Shown here piece by piece: positions 7,567 through 15,326 of a stretch of 38,464 nucleotides of DNA. The notes under the pieces were generated by a model. It was not told the origin of the DNA, searched no databases, and saw only the letters and a list, made by a program, of their open reading frames with translations. The stretch is from contig JAJPHS010000098.1 of assembly GCA_021325175.1 (NCBI GenBank), positions 1 to 38,464 on the forward strand, read 5' to 3'. The stretch comes from Terriglobia bacterium (GTDB taxonomy: Bacteria; Acidobacteriota; Terriglobia; Bryobacterales; Bryobacteraceae). The stretch's first letter is position 1; the number at the start of each line of letters is the position of its first letter. Made by a program: the position numbers and the translations under genes.

Positions 7567-8156
7567 GCCGGCGATTTGGGATGTCTCAGCCGTGCGACGT
7601 CGTCGGCGAGCTGCCGCGCGACTTTTTCCGCTACATCCGCGCTTGCGCCGCGATACTTCGCGCCGGTGCTTTCCTGCGTCGTGGCCCAAATCACGTCGCC
7701 GTCTTTATTCACCAGGCGCACGGTGGCGAACGCTTCGTGGCGCCGCTCGTGGATGTTGGAAGAATTCTCTTCGCCCACGCCAACATTGATGGCCCGGCTG
7801 CTGCGCGAGTCATAGCCCGAACCGACGCCGTTATAGCGCCCGCTGGTGCTCGATCCGGAGCTGCTGGACGCGCCTCCGCGCAGGTTAATGCCCTCCGCGG
7901 TTTGGAACACATCGGTGAAGATCAGGTCTTCGGCGGCCCCGCGCATCACCAGATCCGCGCGATCGGGATTTTCGGTGATAATGTACAGCTTGGTGCCTTC
8001 CAGGCTGCTGATAATCAGATCGCGCAGTTGCGCGGCGGTCTCGCCGCCCGTCAACCGGTCGACGTAAATTCGCTTCACCGCCAGAAGCTGCGGCGACAGA
8101 TCGTCCTGGGCGAAAACGCCGCAGGAAAAAAGGATCGCCAGGGCTGCAATTTTCAT
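7560..8156 (-). CDS. Secreted protein of unknown function with Ser/Gly-rich insert
   Basis: 198 aa. A signal peptide (MKIAALAILFSCGVFAQ) leads to a domain with RIYVDRLTGGETAAQLRDLI, ADLVMRGAAEDL and, after a low-complexity Ser/Gly/Arg/Tyr-rich stretch (about residues 94-125), AFATVRLVNKDGDVIWATTQ and a C-terminal helix (AEKVARQLADDVARL). The beta-strand, ATVRLV-x-DG-x-VIW and final amphipathic helix resemble small CsgG/LpoB-like or TolB-N-like lipoprotein folds, but I see no lipobox (Cys12 is within the hydrophobic core) and do not assign a family. It is coupled by ATGA to the upstream small secreted protein, suggesting they work together. Confidence 0.75.
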   Translation of the reverse strand: MKIAALAILFSCGVFAQDDLSPQLLAVKRIYVDRLTGGETAAQLRDLIISSLEGTKLYIITENPDRADLVMRGAAEDLIFTDVFQTAEGINLRGGASSSSGSSTSGRYNGVGSGYDSRSSRAINVGVGEENSSNIHERRHEAFATVRLVNKDGDVIWATTQESTGAKYRGASADVAEKVARQLADDVARLRHPKSPAN

Positions 8157-8593
8157 CCTTTACCCGCCTTGCGCGCTTCCTCGTCCTGATATTGGATGCG
8201 CAGTCCGGTGCGCGCTTCCAGGCTTACCAGTGTGGCGCGAATATCGTTTTTATCCACCCGGAACACCAACGCCTGATGCCGGCCGTCCTCATCCACGTAG
8301 CCGACGCTCAAAAAATGCTTGCGCCGCTTGCTGAGCAGGAACATCGGCGAAATTACGGCGGCCATCAGCAGCCTTCGATCTACCTTTTGCCCGTATTCAA
8401 GGCTGTCGATCTTCTCGTACGCGATCCGGATTTGCCCTTTCTTCGCATAAAACGCGAAATATTGCTGGTCGCGCACGTCGATGGAGCCTCCCTCGCCGCT
8501 TTGCAACTGCATCGCCGTGCCGCCGACGTATTCGGCGCGGCTCTGCGCGTCGGCGAGCGCCGCCAGAGCTAGAATCGCAGCAATCAGGCGCAT
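8153..8593 (-). CDS. Small secreted/periplasmic protein of unknown function
   Basis: 146 aa from ATG 8593, chosen over an upstream in-frame start at 8620 because the protein then begins exactly with a signal peptide (MRLIAAILALAALADAQ). The mature part contains a predicted beta-rich region (YFAFYAKKGQIRIAYEKIDS), a short hydrophobic segment (LLMAAVISPMFLLSKRRKHF) that may be one membrane span or a buried strand-helix, and a C-terminal beta-alpha piece (VFRVDKNDIRATLVSLEART). This resembles PH-like/DUF domains of some acidobacterial secreted proteins, but I cannot name a family. First gene of a two-gene leftward unit. Confidence 0.75.
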   Translation of the reverse strand: MRLIAAILALAALADAQSRAEYVGGTAMQLQSGEGGSIDVRDQQYFAFYAKKGQIRIAYEKIDSLEYGQKVDRRLLMAAVISPMFLLSKRRKHFLSVGYVDEDGRHQALVFRVDKNDIRATLVSLEARTGLRIQYQDEEARKAGKG

Positions 8594-8595
8594 AA

Positions 8596-8637
8596 CAGGA
8601 TAGTCGGACGAGGCCGGCAAATTTCTCAGGTATCCTG
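8596..8637. promoter_or_regulatory. Inverted repeat in divergent intergenic region; candidate promoter/operator
   Basis: CAGGATA (8596-8602) and TATCCTG (8631-8637) form a perfect 7-bp inverted repeat 28 bp apart inside the 54-bp gap between two divergent genes. The right half contains TATCCT, a possible -10 for the rightward gene 11 bases before its ATG. The left half is only 3 bases from the leftward ATG, too close for a -10 of that gene. The symmetry suggests a shared regulator site or chance. Confidence 0.35.
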
Positions 8638-8647
8638 AAAATTACCC

Positions 8648-9871
8648 ATGCAGCAGGAAGTGGTGGAAGCCGAAGGACATCTGATCGATTCGCACCTGAT
8701 GGAGCAGATTTTCGACGCCGTTGTCCAGCATCAGGGCCGTTTTGAAGTGGAGCAATTCCGCATCGGCCGCACCAACGCGGAGCCGTCCTATCTTCGCTTG
8801 AAAGTCGAAACCGAGCAGATGCCGCAGTTGCTGGCACGGCTGCTCGAATTGGGCTGCGCGCCGGTGGACTCCGGCGACGCTCAGCTTGCCGTGGTCGAGC
8901 GCGATTGCTGCGCTCCGGAGGATTTTTATTCGACGACCAACCACCGCACGCTGATCCGCCATCGCGGCGAGTGGATCGAAGTCGAAAACCAGCGGATGGA
9001 CGCGATGATCGTGGTCACCGATCATCACGCCGTCTGCCGCAGGCTGCGCGATCTGCGCGCCGGCGATCCGGTAGTGGTCGGGATGCGCGGCATCCGCGTG
9101 ATTCCCGAATCGAAGGAGCGCGACCGGCTGGCGTTCGCCTTCATGAGCACCGAAATCTCCTCGGAGCGCCAGGTGGAAACAGCCGTGCGCCAGACCGCGG
9201 CGTTGATGGAGCAGGCGCGAGCCGCAGGCCAGCGGATTATCGTCGTCGCCGGCCCGGTGGTGATTCACACCGGCGGCGCCCGCGCTCTTTCCAGGCTGAT
9301 TCGCAATGGGTGGGTGGATGCGCTGCTGGCGGGAAACGCGCTGGGCGTTCACGATATCGAATCCTCGCTTTTCGGAACCTCGCTCGGCGTGCGGCAGAGC
9401 GATGGGCGCCAGGAAGAGCACGGCCATCGCAACCACATGCGCGCGATCAACGCGATTTATCACGCCGGCGGCATCGCCAAGGCAGTGGAAAGCGGGCGGT
9501 TAAAGAGCGGCGTGCTGTATGAAGCGGTGAAGGCGGGAATCCCGTTCGTGCTCGCCGGAAGCTTGCGCGACGACGGCCCGCTGCCGGATACGATCACCGA
9601 TATGAATCGCGCGCAGGACGCTTATGCCGGGCAGTTACAAGGCGCCGGGTTGGTGCTCTGTTGCGGGTCGATGCTGCATTCGATCGCGGTCGGCAACATG
9701 CTCCCGAGCTGGGTGAAAATCGTCTGCGTGGATATCAATCCGGCGGTGGCGGCCAAAGTGAGCGATCGCGGCACCGGCCAGGCGATCGGCGTGGTGACCG
9801 ACGTGGGATTATTCCTGGACCTGTTATCGCGCGAAATCGAAGGCGTGCGGGGGCTAGCGGCAAGGAAATGA
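8648..9871 (+). CDS. TIGR00300/LOR-SDH family protein, ornithine cyclodeaminase-like
   Basis: 407 aa, full length for the family typified by archaeal-type ornithine cyclodeaminase and the C-terminal part of cyanobacterial arginine dihydrolase AgrE/ArgZ. The N-terminal LOR/SDH conserved region covers about residues 1-100 (VEAEGHLIDSHLM at the start, RLKVE in the middle). The middle has CCAPEDFYSTTNH and the C-terminal Rossmann-like half carries VVAGPVVIHTGGA, ALLAGNALGVHDIESSLFGT and the GHRNHMRAIN signature. Characterised relatives use NAD+ to convert ornithine to proline and ammonia; that activity is inferred here. No dihydrolase domain is fused. It overlaps queF by ATGA and starts a three-gene operon. 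Confidence 0.85.
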   Translation: MQQEVVEAEGHLIDSHLMEQIFDAVVQHQGRFEVEQFRIGRTNAEPSYLRLKVETEQMPQLLARLLELGCAPVDSGDAQLAVVERDCCAPEDFYSTTNHRTLIRHRGEWIEVENQRMDAMIVVTDHHAVCRRLRDLRAGDPVVVGMRGIRVIPESKERDRLAFAFMSTEISSERQVETAVRQTAALMEQARAAGQRIIVVAGPVVIHTGGARALSRLIRNGWVDALLAGNALGVHDIESSLFGTSLGVRQSDGRQEEHGHRNHMRAINAIYHAGGIAKAVESGRLKSGVLYEAVKAGIPFVLAGSLRDDGPLPDTITDMNRAQDAYAGQLQGAGLVLCCGSMLHSIAVGNMLPSWVKIVCVDINPAVAAKVSDRGTGQAIGVVTDVGLFLDLLSREIEGVRGLAARK

Positions 9872-10266
9872 AACGCCAATATACCGACGAACACGCCGAG
9901 GCCGGCGTCAAAGCCGATCTGCCCGAAATCGAAACCTGGCCGAACCAATTCGCCACCGGCTATGAAATCGAGATCGTCATGCCGGAGTTTACCTCGGTTT
10001 GCCCCAAAACCGGCCTGCCCGATTCCGGCGTTCTCACGCTTCGATATGTGCCAGATAAGCGCTGTTTGGAGCTGAAATCGCTCAAAATGTACGCAATTTC
10101 GTATCGAAATTTGGGTATCTTTCAGGAAAACGCCGTGAACCGGATGCTGGCCGATATCGTAAAGGCGGCGCGCCCTCATGCGGCGACGCTGATCGGCGAA
10201 TTTTCGCCGCGCGGCGGCGTCCGCACGAAAATCACCGCGACGTGGAGCCGCAAACGTGCGCGATGA
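9868..10266 (+). CDS. queF: NADPH-dependent 7-cyano-7-deazaguanine reductase QueF
   Basis: 132 aa, the short (unimodular, Bacillus-type) QueF. It reduces the nitrile preQ0 to the amine preQ1 on the way to queuosine in tRNA. Catalytic Cys45 lies in FTSVCPKTGLPD and the partner Asp is Asp52; the QueF motif is ELKSLKMY (68-75), followed by the preQ0-binding RNLGIFQENAVNRM. One variation is Gly-Leu-Pro-Asp where many members have x-Gln-Pro-Asp. The ATG is within the ATGA overlap with the previous gene and has AAGGA just upstream. No other queuosine genes (queC, queD, queE, queA, tgt) are in the window. Confidence 0.95.
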   Translation: MKRQYTDEHAEAGVKADLPEIETWPNQFATGYEIEIVMPEFTSVCPKTGLPDSGVLTLRYVPDKRCLELKSLKMYAISYRNLGIFQENAVNRMLADIVKAARPHAATLIGEFSPRGGVRTKITATWSRKRAR

Positions 10267-11692
10267 AGAACTGACCGCTGTAATTCGCGAGGTGCGGGAG
10301 AAGATTCGCGCGCGCTATCCCGAAGGCACGCTCGGGCTGGAGGGCGTCGGCGCAGCGGATTTGACGCCGCTGCTGCACGCGCGCGACGCGGCGGAGGCCA
10401 AGGTTGCCGCCATCGGCACGGTGAATCCGCGTCCACCGGGTCTCAAAAATTCGATCGTTCAGTTTTTCAAGCGAACGATTGCGCGCGCTCTCGACTGGCA
10501 CGTTCGCGAGCAGGTGGAGTTCAATCGCGGGGTCATGATGTGCGTTCAGGCGGCGATGGACGCGCTCGCCGAGACCGGCCGTTCGATGGTCGCGATGGCG
10601 TCGCACCATCAGGCGCTGCGCGAGGAGATGCTGTCTCAGGTCCGGGCGCTGCGCGAGGAGATGATGGCGCTGCGATCGGAAATGGACGGCCTGCTCCGCG
10701 AAGCGCTGGAACTCAAGGACATTCGCAATCACTGGGCGCAGTGGCGGGTGGGCTTCGAGGATCGCCGCGACGCCAGCGAAATTCACATTCTGCGCACGAT
10801 TTCGGAGTTGCAGGGGGCGTTTCAACACCGCGTCACGCAGCTTGACCAAAGCTTTCGCGAGCTCGCGCGGCAGCAGCACGCATCGTTTGCCGAGGCTTTG
10901 GAGCGCAACACGCTCGACGTGCAGAAGCGATTGTGGCGCGATCTTGAAGAGATTCGCGGCCAATACGAGAAACTGATTCATCAGGAGCTGAAGCTGATCC
11001 GCCAGAAATCGGCTTTGGCGCCCGCCGAGCCGGCGGCTCAGCCGCTCCAGGCCAAGCGGATCGCGATCGACTGGTTCCGCTTCGCCGACGTATTTCGCGG
11101 ATCCGAGGAGCGGATTCGCGAGCACCAGAAAATGTATGTCGCGAAATTCGCCGGATCCGCGGAAATTTTGGATCTGGGCTGCGGGCGCGGCGAATTTCTC
11201 GAAATCGCGCGCGAGGCCGGATTCGCCGTGCGCGGCATCGACCAGAGCGAAGAATCCGTCGCCATTTGCCGCGGCAAGGGCTTCCAGGCCGAACGCGCCG
11301 ATTTGTTTGAATATTTGGATGCGCAGCCCGACCGGTCGATCGGCGGCGTCTACTGTTCGCAGGTGGTGGAGCATCTGCCGCCGGAGCGACTGCCGGATCT
11401 GGTGAACTTGCTCGCGAAAAAAATGTCGCGCGGCGCTCTGGCGGTGATCGAAACGCCGAATCCGGAGTGCCTGGCGATTTTCGCCACGCATTTCTTTATC
11501 GACCCGACGCATACGCGCCCGATTCCGCCCGCGCTGCTGCGGTTTTATATGGAAGAAGCCGGATTCGTGAACATTGAAATCGAGCGGTTATCGCCGGCGA
11601 TCGAGTCGCTGCGTTCCATCGGCGAACTGCCGCCGGCGTTTCGCGAAGCGTTCTTCGGCGGCCTCGACTACGCGATCTTCGGCCGCGCTTGA
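10256..11692 (+). CDS. Coiled-coil SAM methyltransferase, polysaccharide-associated type
   Basis: 478 aa starting at GTG 10256 (GGAG upstream), overlapping the queF end by 11 bp. Residues about 60-90 contain a Pro-Gly / Phe-Lys-Arg-x-Ile-Ala-Arg / Leu-Asp-Trp / Asn-Arg pattern also seen at the N-termini of glycosyltransferases and methyltransferases in cell-surface glycan loci. Residues about 100-260 are helical and coiled-coil-like, with heptad repeats (REEMLSQVRALREEMMALRS). The C-terminal catalytic domain has motif I ILDLGCGRGEFLEIA (about 303-317), SQVVEHLPPERLPDLV and the late HFFIDPTHTRPIPP typical of O-antigen/glycan methyltransferases. Probably caps or modifies a surface polysaccharide; substrate unknown. 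Its 3' end overlaps the convergent receiver gene by 25 bp. Confidence 0.85.
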   Translation: MRDEELTAVIREVREKIRARYPEGTLGLEGVGAADLTPLLHARDAAEAKVAAIGTVNPRPPGLKNSIVQFFKRTIARALDWHVREQVEFNRGVMMCVQAAMDALAETGRSMVAMASHHQALREEMLSQVRALREEMMALRSEMDGLLREALELKDIRNHWAQWRVGFEDRRDASEIHILRTISELQGAFQHRVTQLDQSFRELARQQHASFAEALERNTLDVQKRLWRDLEEIRGQYEKLIHQELKLIRQKSALAPAEPAAQPLQAKRIAIDWFRFADVFRGSEERIREHQKMYVAKFAGSAEILDLGCGRGEFLEIAREAGFAVRGIDQSEESVAICRGKGFQAERADLFEYLDAQPDRSIGGVYCSQVVEHLPPERLPDLVNLLAKKMSRGALAVIETPNPECLAIFATHFFIDPTHTRPIPPALLRFYMEEAGFVNIEIERLSPAIESLRSIGELPPAFREAFFGGLDYAIFGRA

Positions 11693-12015
11693 ACGGCTTC
11701 GAGCAGCACTTCCGAGCGCGCCGGCTTTTCAATCACGGTATCCACGCAGGCGGCTTCCGGCCGGCCATCCAGATCCGCGCGATTCCCGCACAACACGATC
11801 ACGCGCATCCCGGCTGCATGAAATTCGCGAATCAAAGCCAGGCCATCCTCCACACGGGGCAATCGCAGATCGAGCATGACGATTTCGGTGCGAGGCGAAG
11901 CGCGCGCTTCACTCGCCGTGGAGGCGGTGAGCACAAAGTGGCCCGCGCGCTGCAAAATCAATTTTCGAATTTCCAGCGCGGCGGCGTCGTCATCCACCAG
12001 CAGCACCCGCGCCAT
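11668..12015 (-). CDS. Stand-alone response-regulator receiver domain
   Basis: 115 aa, only a CheY-like receiver with no output domain. Acidic pocket Asp8-Asp9-Asp10, phospho-acceptor Asp49 (IVMLDLRLP) and Lys97-Pro98 are present. The conserved Thr/Ser at the end of beta-4 is replaced by Cys76 (RVIVLCGN), so the phosphorylation switch may be atypical. Start ATG 12015 shares a base with the stop of the DUF2393 gene (TGATG), so translation is coupled. No histidine kinase is nearby. Confidence 0.88.
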   Translation of the reverse strand: MARVLLVDDDAAALEIRKLILQRAGHFVLTASTASEARASPRTEIVMLDLRLPRVEDGLALIREFHAAGMRVIVLCGNRADLDGRPEAACVDTVIEKPARSEVLLEAVQARPKIA

Positions 12016-12509
12016 CAGGAAAATTTGATGCCCGCGATCACCAGCGACGGCATCGCGTGATTCCAGCTTTCGGGAATCTCGTCGAAGGGGAGGCGAAACG
12101 TTTTCATTTCGCCGGGCTTCAATCCGCCGCTTTTCGGGCTCACGATCGGGATTCGTTTTCGCAGCACGAGCTGGCCGTAGGCGTCGCGGAAAATGCAGTA
12201 CAGGTCGATTTGATCGACGGCGCGATCTCCGGTATTGGTGATTTTTCCATCGATTTCCACTACCACCTGGTTGAAATAGCTCTGGTTGGCCTGCATTTCC
12301 ACGTCGGAGAGCTGTAAATTGCGTACGTAAGCTTTCGCCTCCGGCGTCAGGGGGATATCGCGCGGCGCGTGTTTGGTCAGATATTGCAAATAAAAGTAGA
12401 GCGTTCCACCGAGGGCGGCCACCGCAGCCAGCACGTAAAGCGGCAGCTTGGGCATCGGCTGTTTCCGCGGCTGCGACGCCGCCGGAAAACTCAAACGCTC
12501 AATGGCCAC
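12015..12509 (-). CDS. DUF2393-type single-span membrane protein
   Basis: 164 aa from GTG 12509, which overlaps the end of pmbA by 11 bp; an alternative ATG at 12455 (MPKLPLYVLAAVAALGG) would remove 18 cytoplasmic residues. One transmembrane helix (about 22-44) is followed by an extracytoplasmic beta-sandwich with ITNTGDRAVDQIDLYCIFRD, LKPGEMKTFRLPFDEIP and a terminal SLVIAGIKF strand, the pattern of DUF2393/FxLYD-like domains. Function unknown. Position between pmbA and a receiver gene in a tightly overlapping set suggests co-expression. Confidence 0.75.
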   Translation of the reverse strand: MAIERLSFPAASQPRKQPMPKLPLYVLAAVAALGGTLYFYLQYLTKHAPRDIPLTPEAKAYVRNLQLSDVEMQANQSYFNQVVVEIDGKITNTGDRAVDQIDLYCIFRDAYGQLVLRKRIPIVSPKSGGLKPGEMKTFRLPFDEIPESWNHAMPSLVIAGIKFS

Positions 12510-13839
12510 TGATGGTCATCTCCCCGACGAGCAGCGTGGGCGCGGCGATGGAGGAGCGGAATTCCAGATCGGAGCCCGCCTGCTGCAAATCCATCAACAT
12601 TCGTTCCAGGTTTCCCGCGATGGTGATCTCGGAAACAGGATACGCCAGCTCGCCGTTCTCGATCCACAAGCCCGCCGCGCCGGCCGAATAATCGCCGGTT
12701 ACGGTGTTGGCGTTGCCGCCGATCAGCTCCGTGACATACAGCCCGGCTTTGAGGCCGCCGATGATTTGCTCCGGCGTTTGCGAGCCGGCTTCGATATAAA
12801 AATTCCCGGGCCCGACACCCGCGTTGCCGCTTAATCCGCGCGAAGCGTTGCCGGTCGTCTTCATTCCCAACTTGCGTGCCGTATACGTATTCAACAAATA
12901 ATTCCGGAGCACGCCGCGCTCGATCACCACGGTGCGCCGCGCGGGGACGCCCTCATCGTCGAAGGGCGAGCTGCCGAACAGACCGGGCAGAGTCGCGTCG
13001 TCAATTACGGTCAGAGCCTCGGATGCGATCTTTTCGCCGAGCTTGCCGGTCAAAAACGAAGCGTGCCGGTAAATCGACGATCCGCTGACGGCGTCAAAGA
13101 GCTCGCCGAGCAGGGCGCGGGCGGTTCGCGGCTCGAACACCACCGGGGCGCGTTGGGTGGCGATTTTTCGCGGGTTCAGGCGGCGGAGCGCGCGTTCGGC
13201 GGCCTTGCGCCCGACCAGTTCCGGGTTCTCAAGCCCGGCCACCGCGCGCGCCGACGTGTACCAGTAATCGCGTTCGGTCGATCCGTTTTGCGCCGCCACC
13301 GGCTGTGCGGCCAGGCCGCAGCTCGAATGGCGATAGCTGCCGACGAAGCCGAGCGAATTGGCGAAGACGCGCGTGCCGAGGTGCGATTCAAAGGATGCGC
13401 CTTTGGAATTGCTCACGCGCGGATCGGCCGCAAGCGCGCTCGATTCGGCGGCGACGGCCTGATCGATCTTCCATTGCGTCTCGATGGCGGCGACGGCGGG
13501 ATCGTAAAGCGCCAGATCGCCTTCGAACCTGCCGCACTCCTCGGGCAAGCCGGCGTGCGGATCTTCGGTGGTGATTTTCGCCAGGTCCAGCGCGGCCTGG
13601 ACCATTTTGGCGATGCCGTCCTTTGAAAAATCGGAGGTGTAGGACGATCCGCCGCGGCGGCCGGCCAGCACGCGAATGCCGGCGCCGCGCGAGGCGGCTT
13701 CCTTCAGGCTCTCGATTTCGCGCATCCGCACGTTGACTTCGAACTCCGCGCTTTCCGAGATGGTGCACTCCGCGCCGGTTGCTCCGGATTTGAGCGCCAG
13801 CTCGACCGCGCCGGCCGCGATTTTTTCTAACTCCGTCAC
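12499..13839 (-). CDS. pmbA: TldE/PmbA-type partner of the TldD metallopeptidase
   Basis: 446 aa. I start at GTG 13839, in the GTGA overlap with the end of tldD; longer in-frame readings lie wholly inside tldD and look non-coding. The domain order matches PmbA/TldE: N-terminal part with ESLKEAASRGAGIRVL, a central barrel, and the C-terminal part with VIDDATLPGLFGSSPFDDEG and NTYTARKLGMKTTGNASRG. It lacks the HExxxH zinc motif, as expected for TldE, which forms a heterodimer with TldD. Known TldD/TldE pairs degrade or process peptides such as microcin B17 precursor and CcdA; no precursor peptide gene is seen nearby. Confidence 0.92.
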   Translation of the reverse strand: MTELEKIAAGAVELALKSGATGAECTISESAEFEVNVRMREIESLKEAASRGAGIRVLAGRRGGSSYTSDFSKDGIAKMVQAALDLAKITTEDPHAGLPEECGRFEGDLALYDPAVAAIETQWKIDQAVAAESSALAADPRVSNSKGASFESHLGTRVFANSLGFVGSYRHSSCGLAAQPVAAQNGSTERDYWYTSARAVAGLENPELVGRKAAERALRRLNPRKIATQRAPVVFEPRTARALLGELFDAVSGSSIYRHASFLTGKLGEKIASEALTVIDDATLPGLFGSSPFDDEGVPARRTVVIERGVLRNYLLNTYTARKLGMKTTGNASRGLSGNAGVGPGNFYIEAGSQTPEQIIGGLKAGLYVTELIGGNANTVTGDYSAGAAGLWIENGELAYPVSEITIAGNLERMLMDLQQAGSDLEFRSSIAAPTLLVGEMTISGH

Positions 13840-15269
13840 GCCGCGGTTCCTCCCACGGTCATGCGGTCGATCTTCAGGGTCGGAATGCCGACGCCGACGG
13901 GCACGTGCTGGCCCTCCTTCGAGCAAACGCCAAGGCCTTCATCGAGCTTCAGATCGTTGCCGACCATGCTGACGTATTTCAGCGCTTCCGGGCCATTGCC
14001 GATCAGGGTTGCACCGCGCACCGGACGCGTCAGCCGGCCGCCTTCGATCAAATAGCTTTCGCTCGCCGCGAAAACAAAATTGCCGGAAGTGATATCCACC
14101 TGCCCGCCGCCGAAGTTGGCGCAGTAAATTCCCTTGGGCACGGAGCGGATGATTTCTTCGGGGTCGCTTTCGCCGGCGAGCATATAAGTATTAGTCATGC
14201 GCGGCATCGGGATCTGCTGATAACTCTCGCGCCGGCCGCTGCCGGTGGGCGCGGAGCGCATCAGGCGGCTGGAAAGCTTGTCCTGCAAATATCCGCGCAG
14301 CACGCCATTTTCAATCAGGACGTTGCGCTGCGTGGCGAGGCCTTCATCGTCCATGTTGATCGAGCCGCGGCGGGAGCCGATGGTGCCGTCATCGATTACG
14401 GTGCAGAGCGCGCTGGCGACCTGCTGGCCGATTCGTCCGGCGAAGGCGGAAACTCCTTTGCGGTTGAAGTCCGCTTCGAGGCCGTGCCCGACGGCTTCAT
14501 GCAGCAAAATCCCCGGCCATCCCGGGCCGAGCACGACGGTCATCTCGCCCGCCGGCGCCTCCACCGCGTCGAGTTGCACGATGGCCTGCCGGGCGGCCTC
14601 GCGCGCGAAATACTCCGGCGTTTTTTCGTTCAGAAAAAAATCGAGCATCACGCGGCCGCCGCCGCCGGAATGTCCCTGTTGCGGCTGGCCGCCGCTCTGG
14701 CGCGCGAGGACGGTAACGCTCATGCGAGCCATCGGCTGGCGATCGAAGGTGAGGCGTCCTTCGCTGGTCGCCACCAGAACATGGCGCAGGCTGTCGGCGT
14801 AGCCGGCCTGCACCTGAAAGACGCGGGAATCGTAGGCGCGCGCGGCGCGATCGGCGCGCTGGATCAGATCGACGCGCCCGGCGAGGCTCGTCTCGTTGGG
14901 CGCGCGCAGCATCGGATAGAGATTGTGGCGCGGCGATTCTTCAAAACCGGTTTTGATGACGCTGGCCGGTCCGCGGGCGATGCAAGCGGCCACGCGGGCC
15001 GCCTTGCGAATTTTTTCGGGGCTGAGATCGTCGCTGTAGGCGTAGCCGGTGCGCTCGCCCGCGATCACGCGCACGCCCACGCCGAGCGTCACGCCTTGCG
15101 TCGCGCTCTTGACGATGCCTTCATCCATGCTGAGCGAGCTGGTGGAGAGATATTCGAAGTACAGATCCGCGTAGTCGCCGCCGGCCGAGAGCGCATCGCT
15201 GAGATAATTCTGAAGATCGCGTTCGGTGAGCCCGAAACGGGACGCGAAAAACGACTCGGAGAGCGGCAT
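13836..15269 (-). CDS. tldD: TldD-type zinc metallopeptidase
   Basis: 477 aa from ATG 15269 (MPLSESFFAS); a longer in-frame start at 15305 adds 12 unlikely residues. The catalytic zinc motif is His257-Glu-Ala-Val-Gly-His262 within GILLHEAVGHGLEADF. SMDEGIVKSATQGVTLGVGV near the N-terminus and VIDDGTIGSRRGSINMDDEG in the C-terminal part are typical of TldD. The heterodimer with TldE encodes a peptidase whose active site is enclosed and acts on unfolded peptides. It is followed by pmbA with a GTGA overlap and sits 57 bp after DUF1501, so it may be part of a longer leftward operon. Confidence 0.94.
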   Translation of the reverse strand: MPLSESFFASRFGLTERDLQNYLSDALSAGGDYADLYFEYLSTSSLSMDEGIVKSATQGVTLGVGVRVIAGERTGYAYSDDLSPEKIRKAARVAACIARGPASVIKTGFEESPRHNLYPMLRAPNETSLAGRVDLIQRADRAARAYDSRVFQVQAGYADSLRHVLVATSEGRLTFDRQPMARMSVTVLARQSGGQPQQGHSGGGGRVMLDFFLNEKTPEYFAREAARQAIVQLDAVEAPAGEMTVVLGPGWPGILLHEAVGHGLEADFNRKGVSAFAGRIGQQVASALCTVIDDGTIGSRRGSINMDDEGLATQRNVLIENGVLRGYLQDKLSSRLMRSAPTGSGRRESYQQIPMPRMTNTYMLAGESDPEEIIRSVPKGIYCANFGGGQVDITSGNFVFAASESYLIEGGRLTRPVRGATLIGNGPEALKYVSMVGNDLKLDEGLGVCSKEGQHVPVGVGIPTLKIDRMTVGGTAA

Positions 15270-15326
15270 ACTTCGAGGGTAACATCCGCGCGAAAAATTC
15301 CCCAATGCCGGCGGCGGAAAGACGGA

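Noticed and set aside
13840..13926. Longer N-terminus for PmbA inside tldD
   Set aside because: The extra residues are an Arg-rich out-of-frame reading of the tldD end; GTG 13839 gives the canonical PmbA start.
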